DNA from: Desulfocucumis sp964643075
GTDB taxonomy: Bacteria; Bacillota; Desulfotomaculia; Desulfotomaculales; Desulfocucumaceae
Length of the DNA: 64,000 nucleotides
NCBI GenBank assembly: GCA_964643075.1
Contig: CAZXQO010000006.1
Span: forward strand, 71,890 to 135,889
Direction of reading: 5' to 3'
Under the pieces are notes generated by a model that saw only the letters and a list, made by a program, of their open reading frames with translations, had not been told where the DNA came from and did no database searches. A program made the translations under genes and the position numbers. This document shows positions 23,724-31,866 of this stretch, one piece after another. How positions within the stretch are numbered: the first letter of the stretch is position 1; each line of letters starts with the position of its first letter.

Positions 23724-25076
23724 TTACCATTTAAAGCCTTCTTTTTTTCTTAACTCCCTGTAATAATCCATTGTCTCAACAAAAGCGCCAATCTTGACAC
23801 GGGCTTCTTCTTCATTAAACACCCTTAAATCAACAATATCGCCTTCAACCACAACCGAAGGTACTTTAAATTTTTCCATAAGAAGATTGCGCATGTGCAT
23901 CAGTGTGTAAGTAGCTGGACGACATGACAACAAAGGGTGACAGAACATGCCGTCAATCCTGTAATCCTCTACCCACTGCAGATAGGGAGCGGTAAACATG
24001 GTAGGATCTACGCAATTCATTTGAGCGGCAGGGGTATATTCGTTAAATTTATGGTATGAATACCTGGCAATGAGTTCCAGCGGGTCGTTGACCCCTTCTC
24101 TTTCAGATTCCGGAAGCGGGCACGGCGCATGATAAACCCAACTTTCAATAGCAAAGGCAATCCCGTGTTTTTCTGCAAATTCATCAAAAATGCCCAATGT
24201 GTGCCAGGGGGGCAGTTCAGCAAAAGCCATCCTGTATTTCTCATTGGGTATAGCCCCTATCTTATTGTCGACTTTATATTTTACTTCATCGTAAACTCTT
24301 TGATAAAAGTCAAGCGCTTCTTTTTCGTCAGGCAGAAATAGATGAGGTATCATAATAGACCAAAAATCTGTATTAACCGCCGGCGAAGGAACCGATTTTC
24401 TCAATAAATCCACTTTATGGGCAAGTTCATGCGTTTTGAATGTAGTATCCAGGCGTTCGCTGAGATTGTCCCAGTCCATCTTTCTGCCTGTCAGTTTTTC
24501 CAGGAATTCAACAAAACTCCTTAATTCCCGCACCATAAATTTGATGTTGTCTTCCTTGTTGTCTTTGATGAAATACTCCGATACACCTGTTTGAGGGAAT
24601 TCAAGCATCCATACTGGAACATCCATATACCTTCCCAGACCCTGAAACCACTTATACCTGGCGTCACATACAGCTCCGCAGCCAAGTAGAAATAACGGTT
24701 TGGGCATGCCACCGCCCGGCGCGTCGGCAGGTATAACAAAATTATTTTCCTTTAGCTTCCGGGTGTAGCCGATACAATTCCTGGCGTAACCGCAGGTTGT
24801 ATTGGGTACACCGTCATTTTCAGCATAATCCAGATTAGGCTCTGCTTGCCTCACTGCGGCGCAAAAAGCGCCGTAATTTTCCGGGTAACAAACCTCAATT
24901 CCAAAAGATTTGGCAATTGTAACTCCGAGCCACCAGTCAACCATAGACCATGCCACGGGCTTGCCCTCTTCCACGGCCTGGCGTGTGTTAGCAAGTATTT
25001 TCTTGCCAAAATAACCGGCTTCCCTGGCAGTCTGTAGTGTTTTTGCCGAAGACGTTTTTTTCTTTTTTTGTTCCAA
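23724..25076 (-). CDS. 2-hydroxyacyl-CoA dehydratase / benzoyl-CoA reductase family subunit (longer, BcrB/BzdO-like)
   Basis: A 450-residue subunit beginning at TTG 25076 about ten bases after AGGAG; the in-frame GTG at 25085 is only one base from that site. The N-terminus is Lys-rich. Cys-containing family motifs are TTCGYARNCIGY (about 94-105), LLGCGAVCDARYKW (about 130-143) and HPLLSCRPATYT (about 387-398). Length matches the large subunits of class I benzoyl-CoA reductases and of HgdA/HadB-type dehydratases. The stop is 17 bases upstream of the partner's GTG start, so the two are coupled. It probably opens the transcript dehydratase-dehydratase-activator-activator. Confidence 0.88.
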   Translation of the reverse strand: MEQKKKKTSSAKTLQTAREAGYFGKKILANTRQAVEEGKPVAWSMVDWWLGVTIAKSFGIEVCYPENYGAFCAAVRQAEPNLDYAENDGVPNTTCGYARNCIGYTRKLKENNFVIPADAPGGGMPKPLFLLGCGAVCDARYKWFQGLGRYMDVPVWMLEFPQTGVSEYFIKDNKEDNIKFMVRELRSFVEFLEKLTGRKMDWDNLSERLDTTFKTHELAHKVDLLRKSVPSPAVNTDFWSIMIPHLFLPDEKEALDFYQRVYDEVKYKVDNKIGAIPNEKYRMAFAELPPWHTLGIFDEFAEKHGIAFAIESWVYHAPCPLPESEREGVNDPLELIARYSYHKFNEYTPAAQMNCVDPTMFTAPYLQWVEDYRIDGMFCHPLLSCRPATYTLMHMRNLLMEKFKVPSVVVEGDIVDLRVFNEEEARVKIGAFVETMDYYRELRKKEGFKW

Positions 25077-25085
25077 GTTAACCAC

Positions 25086-25631
25086 TCTCCTTTCTTTGAC
25101 GGACCTTTTGAAGCAGGCATTGCCTTAAAAACTGTCGCAATTATTCGTTAATTACGAACATTTGCATCAATCGCTATATCACCATCTCTGTCCTAATAAA
25201 GAACAGAAATAATTCCAGAACTCATCAATAACAAATAATTATAGTTGCTTAACTGATAAAATACCGCCAATCACAATCTGACGAACTCAGGCCCAGTTTC
25301 CCTTTAATATTCTGCTTTAATTTTTCAGCTCCTTCCAAATCACACTTGTCGATAATAAAAATATCGACATATATACATAACACAATAATACAATAGTTTG
25401 CATACAATATTACATCGTCACACCCACTGGTGTCAAGAACCTTAAATTACATCCCTGGCAGCCCTGGAGAGCCCGCCAGGACTTCCCCTGGCAACCATCA
25501 TCTTCTTATGAAATCCCCTTTATAACCAGCATAGGTGTTAAATTTATCCACAACAAAAACATATTTACAAGAAAAACCGCCCTTCGGGCGGCTCAATCCT
25601 GATGCTTTAATACGTAAAAATTGTAAAATTA
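25086..25631. other. Intergenic region, mainly upstream of the dehydratase operon
   Basis: About 545 bases. The part next to the dehydratase start is AT-rich; it includes TTTGACGGA (about 25094-25102), the same nine bases found in the inverted repeat upstream of the ThDP enzyme. The end near the DUF2889 gene carries a terminator. I see no credible gene here. Confidence 0.6.
25570..25592 (-). terminator. Rho-independent terminator of the DUF2889 gene
   Basis: Stem CCGCCC-TTCG-GGGCGG type (CCGCCCTTCGGGCGG, 25577-25591) followed on the minus strand by TTTTTC. Correctly placed about 40 bases after the DUF2889 stop. Confidence 0.8.
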
Positions 25632-26144
25632 CTAATCCGTCTTTGGCATACGTGTTTTTATTGCTATCTTGTAAACATCCTCTAAACATTGACGTGAATA
25701 GGCCGCTTCTATTTTTTCTTCTACAGATAAGCAATGGGTATAACATGTGCCATGCACATAATTATCACTAAAATGTTCAAACTGATCTGCAGGAATGAAG
25801 CAAGCTCCGGTCTGAATAATAGCCTTAAGAGCATCCTGCGACAACTCCTCCAATACTAAGCACCCTTGCTTTCCACCAATCAGTTGATTAACAGTTTTTG
25901 CCTGTCCACTGTTTATTACTTTTAAGCCTACAAGATTTTTTACCAAATCAGATACTTTATGGCAGTGATAATAGGGCACTCTCAGCATACTGGAACGTGC
26001 ATCAATTATTTCCATTTTGCTATAGTCAACAGTAATTGACAACTCCATTTCATGTACGGTATCCACCAAACTGGCTTCTATTTGAACAATGAAATCATCT
26101 ATTTCTTTGCCGCTAATGAATTTACTCCGATGGAAAATCTTCAA
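25632..26144 (-). CDS. DUF2889 domain protein
   Basis: A 170-residue cytoplasmic protein of the DUF2889 family. The match rests on the opening IFHRSK, the central beta-strand block with ARSSMLRVPYYHCHKV (about 50-65), LVGLKVINSG (about 73) and LIGGKQGCLVLEEL (about 88-101), then a C-terminal helical part with several Cys/His. The family has no known activity but is often found beside acyl-CoA or aromatic catabolic genes. The TTG start follows GGGGGTG. It stands alone, with a terminator behind it and the dehydratase operon further downstream. Confidence 0.75.
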   Translation of the reverse strand: MKIFHRSKFISGKEIDDFIVQIEASLVDTVHEMELSITVDYSKMEIIDARSSMLRVPYYHCHKVSDLVKNLVGLKVINSGQAKTVNQLIGGKQGCLVLEELSQDALKAIIQTGACFIPADQFEHFSDNYVHGTCYTHCLSVEEKIEAAYSRQCLEDVYKIAIKTRMPKTD

Positions 26145-26486
26145 TATTTTGCACCCCCAAAAAATAAAAATATTTAATGATTACTTGACTTGCCCACCTG
26201 AAAATTAGCTCTAAGGCCTTGATTTTACTGGCTTTTTTCAACTCCAGAAAGGAGGATGGGAAGTTTTCAACTCATTTGCCGCTACCCTTACATTCGGCAT
26301 CCACCTGTAATATATCTAAACTCACCTCCCAGGTTATATCTTATTTAAAAGATAACCGAAGATGGAGAGAAAAATCTTGAGGTTTTTTACCAAAATAAAT
26401 TCAAATTCTAAAACAACGGAAAAATCGGCACATTATGCAAGTGCCGATTTTCTTATTTAAATGATTATTATGTAAATTGCCAACGG
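26145..26486. other. Intergenic region
   Basis: About 340 bases between the hydrolase stop and the DUF2889 start. It contains a strong terminator at 26420-26453. The remainder has no gene I can recognise; a GAAAGGAGG at about 26246 is not followed by a credible frame. Confidence 0.55.
26420..26453. terminator. Rho-independent terminator
   Basis: Stem AAAAATCGGCAC / GTGCCGATTTT around ATTATGCAA, with A/T-runs on both sides. It ends the minus-strand hydrolase transcript. Confidence 0.85.
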
Positions 26487-27260
26487 TCATTCTTTATGTG
26501 AATTTATACTTGGCTCAGATAAGTTTTCTTTGAGGAATTCAATTGTCATCGCCCAGGCCTGATAGAACCCTTCTACTGAAAAATTGTGTTCTTCATGGTC
26601 TAAAATAGAAAGTTTACAGTCTTTGTTAAGCCGCTTAAATTCCCTGGCCAAATTGAGTGCATGACTTACGGGAACAACTTCGTCATTTTTACCGTGAATT
26701 ACCAATAATGGAGCTTTCATATTCTCCACAAAATATACAGGTGATCTTTTATAGTATTCATTTTCCAGGTTGGCAGGAGAACCGCCTATGATATCTCTTA
26801 ACATAAGGGGGTGTATATCATACAACTCAAATAAGTTAGTAGGGGCAGACCATACAGCTACAGCACTTAAGGGTATTTCAGCGGAAGCCATTAAGGCATG
26901 ATGACCTCCACGGGAAATACCCAAAACACCTATCCTTGTGGAGTCAACATAATCCCGGCTGATTAATTCGTTGATCAGATTTTTAATATCCTGAGCTTCT
27001 CCATGACCATACATCTGTTTTCCTTCGGAGGGATAAAAACCCCGGTACGTCATAACTGCCGCCACCATGTTTTGCAAAGCCAAATGACGGCAAAGATGCT
27101 CATAGGTGGAACTCATTCCTCCTCCTCCGTGGTTAACAATTACAAGAGGGTATTTCTGCTGAATTTTGGGTTTACAAAGATACGTTCTTAACCTAAGACC
27201 TTCCGATAAGAAAAAAAATTCTTCGCACTCTAAATGATTTTCAGTATCTTTGTAAAACAT
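26487..27260 (-). CDS. Alpha/beta hydrolase (prolyl-oligopeptidase/dienelactone-hydrolase type)
   Basis: A 257-residue alpha/beta hydrolase. The nucleophile elbow is GISRGGH (Ser about 118), the Asp is in HGKNDEVVP (about 195), and the His is in DHEEHNF (about 226). The oxyanion region is VNHGGGGMSS (about 42-51). It has no signal peptide, so it is cytoplasmic; it probably cleaves an ester, thioester or peptide bond. GGGGTGG precedes the ATG. It is transcribed divergently from a 75-residue small gene only 43 bases away, so the two control regions must overlap. Confidence 0.85.
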   Translation of the reverse strand: MFYKDTENHLECEEFFFLSEGLRLRTYLCKPKIQQKYPLVIVNHGGGGMSSTYEHLCRHLALQNMVAAVMTYRGFYPSEGKQMYGHGEAQDIKNLINELISRDYVDSTRIGVLGISRGGHHALMASAEIPLSAVAVWSAPTNLFELYDIHPLMLRDIIGGSPANLENEYYKRSPVYFVENMKAPLLVIHGKNDEVVPVSHALNLAREFKRLNKDCKLSILDHEEHNFSVEGFYQAWAMTIEFLKENLSEPSINSHKE

Positions 27261-27303
27261 ATAATTGATACCACCCCGGCAAATATTAAGGAGGCTATAT
27301 TAA

Positions 27304-27531
27304 TTGAATGAGCTCGAATATGATGATTTGGCAAAAGAGATTATTCTAAAAGCCGTCCCGGGATCGTTAAGCGTACTTGAAGAACTTGGATTATCCGATG
27401 TTTCCAGTATTACAACAGATCAACTACTCTCCGCTGTAGCAACAACTGCGGGAACATCCGCCAGTATCAGCATTTCTATTACCCTGGAGTTGTTAAGGAA
27501 TTTAATCATTAAAAGAGAAATAAACTTTTAG
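27304..27531 (+). CDS. Small protein of unknown function
   Basis: A 75-residue acidic, helical protein that I do not recognise. The TTG start is preceded by AAGGAGG at good spacing, which is the main evidence that it is real. It has an N-terminal amphipathic helix (LEYDDLAKEIILKAV), a Ser/Thr/Ala-rich middle (ATTAGTSASISISI, about 47-60) and a basic end. No Cys, no signal peptide. A weak hairpin (CAGGG / CCCTG at about 27547-27563) follows. Confidence 0.6.
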   Translation: MNELEYDDLAKEIILKAVPGSLSVLEELGLSDVSSITTDQLLSAVATTAGTSASISISITLELLRNLIIKREINF

Positions 27532-27573
27532 ATGCTAAATCTAATGCAGGGTTTTTAAGCCCTGTATTCAGGA

Positions 27574-27587
27574 CCACGTCAAAGTAA
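27574..27587. repeat. 14-base sequence shared with 20646-20659
   Basis: CCACGTCAAAGTAA occurs here just outside the 3' end of the ISAs1-like transposase fragment and again at 20646-20659. It may be the terminal repeat of that IS family, the distant copy marking an old insertion or excision scar. It is too short to be decisive. Confidence 0.35.
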
Positions 27588-27609
27588 GCATAAAAACAAG
27601 ACCAACTCA

Positions 27610-27963
27610 TTAAATGCCAATTAGCTCCAATGAACGTTCAGCATTCCAACTAATTTTGCGCAAGGCTGAAGCAATACATTTCTCACCTTTTAATCGCAGA
27701 AGGCTAATGGCAAGATTGCGCATAGTTGCAAAAACACGGGGCACAAACCCGGTCCGGATTTGGGAACGGTCTTCGTCAAAGGTCACATCACGTACCCAGT
27801 GTAATGAATTTTCAATAGACCAGTGTCCCCGAATCGATTCCAACAAATATTTTGCGTCTGCTCTTTCCGGAGATAAACTGGTTACCAGGTAAGCGGTATA
27901 TTGTTGTAGATTGTCACCATTAACGTCAGTAGTAGAACGACCTCTTACTGTCTTACTGTACAA
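27610..27963 (-). pseudogene. C-terminal fragment of an ISAs1-family transposase
   Basis: 117 codons match the end of ISAs1-type DDE transposases: YLVTSL, the IRGHWSIENSLHWVRD stretch carrying the last catalytic Glu, then TFDEDRSQIRTG and NLAISLLR. The N-terminal two thirds, with the first two catalytic Asp residues, is absent. The frame opens abruptly at TACAGTAAG. No upstream remains are recognisable between 27964 and 28020, so the copy is truncated rather than frameshifted. Confidence 0.88.
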
Positions 27964-28020
27964 AATAAACTACCCTATTTTGTCCTAATTTCCATGGATA
28001 TGTTTTTTTGATACAATATA

Positions 28021-28063
28021 TTAGCCAAGTTCCCGGCAATAATATTACCAGGAACTTGGCTAA
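28021..28063. terminator. Strong hairpin after the B12-subunit gene
   Basis: A perfect 13-base stem, TTAGCCAAGTTCC / GGAACTTGGCTAA, with a 17-base loop. It is positioned just after the stop of the minus-strand mutase operon. It should terminate or stabilise that transcript. Confidence 0.7.
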
Positions 28064-28090
28064 TTACTATTTTTATCTCCCGGCTATTAA

Positions 28091-28486
28091 TTAAGCAAGT
28101 ATTGCCTTCTTAATACCGTTAATGATTTGTTCACGGGATGAGCCACTGGGATACACATCAGTGTAACCCATAGCCTTGAGCTTCGGAATATCCAGAGGAG
28201 GAATTACGCCGCCAATAACAAAACCGATTTTCTTATCAATGCCTTTTTCCCGGGCTAAATCCAATAAGATTTTGCCTACACCCAGATGTCCTCCCGACAG
28301 AGAACTGACACCGACAACTTTCACGTCTTCTTCCATGGCAACCTTGATGGCTTCTTGCGCCGTAGCATTGCCAATATATACAACTTCCATTCCTGCATCC
28401 TTCAGATAGCTGCTAACGGTTAGAATTCCCCGATTATGGGTTTCCGGACCAACACAGCACATCAAAACCTTAATTTTCTCTGCCAA
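28091..28486 (-). CDS. B12-binding small subunit of acyl-CoA mutase
   Basis: A 131-residue cobalamin-binding Rossmann-like domain. TTG 28486 is chosen as the start because GGAGG is nine bases upstream; TTG 28492 is too close. The lower-ligand motif, normally D-x-H-x2-G, reads E15-T-H17-N-R-G20, keeping the His but changing the Asp of its relay to Glu. VVGVSSLSGGHLG (about 56-68) and VIGGVIPP (about 89-96) form the rest of the B12 site. It partners the large subunit encoded 84 bases upstream, as in the split methylmalonyl-CoA and 2-hydroxyisobutyryl-CoA mutases. Confidence 0.92.
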   Translation of the reverse strand: MAEKIKVLMCCVGPETHNRGILTVSSYLKDAGMEVVYIGNATAQEAIKVAMEEDVKVVGVSSLSGGHLGVGKILLDLAREKGIDKKIGFVIGGVIPPLDIPKLKAMGYTDVYPSGSSREQIINGIKKAILA

Positions 28487-28569
28487 TTTCAATAACCTCC
28501 TGTTTACTCGTCATCTTTTCATAGCAAAAGTATACTTTCAATTTCTTAAACGCTTTTAACTCAAACTTT

Positions 28570-30330
28570 TTAGAATATGCCCGGTCTGTTCCAGGTTCCA
28601 AATGCTTCCTTGAAGACCTTCCACTGTTCTCCGACTGTGCAGCCAACTCTCGCACACTCGAGGGTATAAGCCATAGTATTGACACCCTTCGTTTTACAAG
28701 CTTCCAGTAAGTCTTTAAGCGCTTTGTCAACCTTGGCCTGGTCTCTTGTTGCCCTGTGTTGTTGCAGTCTTTCAACCTGAATCCGCTCGGCATCTTCAGG
28801 ATATTGGAAAGCTTCGAAATCTTCGCCGCCCATGCTCTTCTGCCAGTTGTGAGCTACGATCTTGATTTCACCGGTTTCAATCTTCTTCTGTTCGTTATAG
28901 AAGTAGTTGTAGATCTTGTTGATCAGATAGCCGTTTTCGATTGCTGCGATGTAGCCGCCTTGTTTCTCGATCTCGGTGATCTCATCAAGGATTCTCTGTT
29001 CGATTTCATTGGTGAGTGCTTCTACATAGTAAGAGCCGCCCAGCGGGTCTACTACAGAGTTTACACCGGTTTCATGCTCAATTATTTGTTGGTTACGCAG
29101 CGATAAGAGGGAAGACTCTTCTGAAGGAACTGCAAAAGCTTCGTCGTAAGAGTCAACATGCAGGGATTGAGCGCCGCCCAGTACGGCAGCCAAAGCTTCA
29201 TAGGCCGACCTGATGATATTGTTTAAGGGCTCTTCTCTGACCAAACTGATACCGGAAGTTTGAACATGGCATCTCATCAGCATGGAGCGAGGACTCTTGG
29301 CATTGTATTTATACTTCATAATTCTGTACCAGAGTCTCCGGGCAGCACGCAGACGGCTGACTTCTTCGAAGAAATCCATAGCCGGTGACCAGAAGTAAGC
29401 GATTCTTTCTCCTACCCAGTCAACATCATGGCCTCTGGCGATCATCTCATCCAGAATTGCCATTGCATGCGAAAATGCCACTGCCATTTCGGTTACCCCT
29501 GAAGTACCGAATTCTCTCAGGTTGTAGCCATTCAAGGTAACGAAATTCCATTTGGGCACGTTTGTTCTGATAAATTCAATATTGTCGCACTCTATCCGGA
29601 AATTGTCTCTGGGTGGAATGTAAACTTCGGCATTACGTACGACAGATTCCATGGTAACGTCATTTTGCACACTGCCTTTAAGCTGATCCCAAGGCACATT
29701 GTTGCGCTCGGCCATAACCAGGTACATCGGGAATAAACAAGAACAGTTGGATGGTAAATGAGTAACGATGGAAACGGTTTCCTTGGCAATATCAATACCG
29801 TCAAATAGTCTCTCCCAGTCGGGAGCGATGTCAATACATACTCCGCAGGAACCAACCTGACCGGCTGACATCGGATCATCTGAATCATACATTTGAATAG
29901 TAGGCATATCAAAAAGCAGATTGACACCGGTTGCTCCGGCTTCCAATAAGAACTTAATCCGGGCATTGCTGTCTTCAGGTTTGCCGAAACCTACCAACTG
30001 GCGTTGGGTAAAGGTTCTGCCACGGTACATATTACTGTGAATACCTCTGGCAAACGGCTCCTGTCCGGAGTTTCCGATATCTTCCATGTAGTCAAAGTCT
30101 GCAGTGTTCAGCGGAGTGTAGAGCAATTGTCTGGGAAGCTCGGAACCTAATACGGTCTGCGGTACTACATTCCAGTTTTCCTGATCTTTGGCCTTAACCT
30201 TCTCGCTTTTCCAGCTATCGAATTGATTTTGCAGTTTGCTGATAGCCTCCGGATTATAAAGAGGGGTACGTTGTTTACCTGACAGGGCTCCTTCAATAAT
30301 TTCCCTGGTTGTTTTCTTTACTGTCATCAT
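28570..30330 (-). CDS. Coenzyme-B12-dependent acyl-CoA mutase, large subunit (divergent active site)
   Basis: A 586-residue TIM-barrel catalytic subunit of the methylmalonyl-CoA mutase family, about the size of HcmA. CoA- and substrate-channel motifs are recognisable: MYRGRTFTQRQLVGF, FDMPTIQMYDSDDP, VQTSGISL, LGGAQSLH, VDPLGGSYYVE. Key positions differ from known enzymes. MCM Tyr89 / HCM Ile90 is Leu112; HCM Asp117 is Leu139; MCM Arg207 (Gln in HCM) is Arg232; the nearly invariant His244 of GYH is Asn270. So it is neither a standard methylmalonyl-CoA nor a standard 2-hydroxyisobutyryl-CoA mutase. AAGGAAG lies upstream of a double ATG (30330 or 30327). Confidence 0.9.
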   Translation of the reverse strand: MMTVKKTTREIIEGALSGKQRTPLYNPEAISKLQNQFDSWKSEKVKAKDQENWNVVPQTVLGSELPRQLLYTPLNTADFDYMEDIGNSGQEPFARGIHSNMYRGRTFTQRQLVGFGKPEDSNARIKFLLEAGATGVNLLFDMPTIQMYDSDDPMSAGQVGSCGVCIDIAPDWERLFDGIDIAKETVSIVTHLPSNCSCLFPMYLVMAERNNVPWDQLKGSVQNDVTMESVVRNAEVYIPPRDNFRIECDNIEFIRTNVPKWNFVTLNGYNLREFGTSGVTEMAVAFSHAMAILDEMIARGHDVDWVGERIAYFWSPAMDFFEEVSRLRAARRLWYRIMKYKYNAKSPRSMLMRCHVQTSGISLVREEPLNNIIRSAYEALAAVLGGAQSLHVDSYDEAFAVPSEESSLLSLRNQQIIEHETGVNSVVDPLGGSYYVEALTNEIEQRILDEITEIEKQGGYIAAIENGYLINKIYNYFYNEQKKIETGEIKIVAHNWQKSMGGEDFEAFQYPEDAERIQVERLQQHRATRDQAKVDKALKDLLEACKTKGVNTMAYTLECARVGCTVGEQWKVFKEAFGTWNRPGIF

Positions 30331-30523
30331 ATACTTCCTTTCCTTGATTTCTATTTGTATTTACTAACAGGACCTCTTTTAATGATGATTCCTGTAGAAA
30401 CCTAAGCCTATAAGGCCGGCTCCGGCAACTTGTCCAATTCCCTTCATGCAGTAAGCCTGAACCTTATTATTTTGCTTAATAAGCTAAGTTAAGTAAGAAA
30501 TAATCGTATTTTGCCTCACCTCC

Positions 30524-31489
30524 CTAACTTAATTTTAAAATCTCAGCAGAAGCAAACAATTTTGTAATAAACTCTTCGGCTCCGCTGTAGGGATCCAGTT
30601 CTCCTTCAGACACACTTTCCATTATATTCTTTAGCTCGGCCACCTCCCCGGCTTTCTTATGAATATAACCAGTCACTGCTTGTTCCATGATTGAAAAACA
30701 GTGGCCCATGTTACGTTCTCTTCGTCGCTCCAGCCACCTGTCCGACTTGATCAAACGGTCCTTATGTTCGAAAATAGCATCATACATTTCTTGCATACCC
30801 TGATTCTGGGCAGCAACTGTAGTGAGCACCTTAGGACGCCATCTCCCTTCCGGCATCCAATCGAGCATCATATTAATATCCCGTACAGCGTCTTGGGCAC
30901 CTTCACGGTCAGCCTTGTTTACAACAAATAAGTCGGCAATTTCCATAATACCGGCCTTAAGCGCCTGCATCCGGTCTCCCAGACCGGGTACAGTCACTAC
31001 CACAGTAGTATCAGCAATATCAATTATGTCAGCTTCCACCTGTCCGGCTCCTACTGTTTCAATTATTATTACTTCTTTACCAAAGGCGTCCATAATTTGG
31101 ACGATCTCTTTGGCCCGCGGTGCCAGTCCGCCTAATTCACCCCTGTTAGCCAAACTGCGCACAAAAACTCCTTCATCACCAATCGCCTGCTTCATCCTTA
31201 TACGGTCCCCTAAAAAAGCTCCCCCCGTAAAAGGACTGGAGGGATCCACACATATAACTCCTAAAGTATACTGATTTTGACGGAAAAGTTGAATCAGCTT
31301 ATCCGTAATTGTACTTTTTCCCGCTCCGGGCGGACCTGTAATACCTATAATATAGGCCTTGCCGGTATGACGGGTTATTTCACGCATAATTGGCCAAGCT
31401 GAAGGATCACCGTTTTCCACAAGTGTCATCAGCCTGCTACAGGCTAATTTATCTCCCTTTAAAAAATTATCAAAAAGTTCTTTAGTCAA
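30524..31489 (-). CDS. meaB: MeaB/ArgK-type G-protein chaperone of B12 mutase
   Basis: A 321-residue SIMIBI-class GTPase that loads and protects adenosylcobalamin mutases. Walker A is GPPGAGKST (about 55-63). DPSSPFTGGAFLGDRIRM (about 81-98) is the family signature with switch I. The Walker B region ends in IIETVGAGQ (about 147-155), and NKAD (about 191) gives guanine specificity. The TTG start follows GGAGTTAAGAAA. It is the first gene of the mutase operon and lies behind a sigma-54 promoter. Confidence 0.93.
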   Translation of the reverse strand: MTKELFDNFLKGDKLACSRLMTLVENGDPSAWPIMREITRHTGKAYIIGITGPPGAGKSTITDKLIQLFRQNQYTLGVICVDPSSPFTGGAFLGDRIRMKQAIGDEGVFVRSLANRGELGGLAPRAKEIVQIMDAFGKEVIIIETVGAGQVEADIIDIADTTVVVTVPGLGDRMQALKAGIMEIADLFVVNKADREGAQDAVRDINMMLDWMPEGRWRPKVLTTVAAQNQGMQEMYDAIFEHKDRLIKSDRWLERRRERNMGHCFSIMEQAVTGYIHKKAGEVAELKNIMESVSEGELDPYSGAEEFITKLFASAEILKLS

Positions 31490-31667
31490 TTTCTTAACTC
31501 CAACTTCCCAGTAAAATCTGCCTGGAAATACTCCTTGTCATAACACTTATTTACTGCCATGCACTTGCTCCTCACTTCAATCTTGTTTATAATAGGAATA
31601 GCTTGACCTTTTGGAACTATTCGGAATTTTCACTCAAGGCCAATTATTCTTTCACAAAAAAAATAAA

Positions 31668-31685
31668 TTGCAATTCTCATGCCTC
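31668..31685 (-). promoter_or_regulatory. Sigma-54 promoter of the meaB-mutase operon
   Basis: Read on the minus strand: AGGCAT-GAGAA-TTGCA. GG and GC are separated by exactly 10 bases, the -12 box TTGCA is perfect and the -24 box matches GGCA. It lies about 180 bases upstream of meaB, between it and the divergent sigma-54 activator gene. Confidence 0.7.
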
Positions 31686-31694
31686 TTGTTATAC

Positions 31695-31742
31695 ATATAA
31701 CCCCTGAGGGGGTTTATATATACTTCCGCAGTTAGGGAACTG
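31695..31742. promoter_or_regulatory. Candidate enhancer dyads for the sigma-54 activator
   Basis: Two inverted repeats lie just upstream of the sigma-54 promoter, on the activator-gene side: AACCCCT-G-AGGGGGTT (about 31699-31714) and CAGTT-AGGG-AACTG (31729-31742). Their position fits activator-binding sites, though the promoter-proximal distance is short for a classical enhancer. The 31490-31866 gap holds only these control elements. Confidence 0.45.
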
Positions 31743-31866
31743 TAAAGCACCTATATACAACAGTCCCGATTTAACTCTTTTGCAAAATCGTCTCTGTCAT
31801 ATTCATTAATAACCATTAACCATGTACCCTTCCACCAAACCGTTTATAGAAGGATGGTGCTGCCAG

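Noticed and set aside
25094..25102. TTTGACGGA as a shared operator of the dehydratase and ThDP-enzyme genes
   Set aside because: Nine bases in AT-rich DNA are too few for a claim; kept only as a remark with the inverted repeat.
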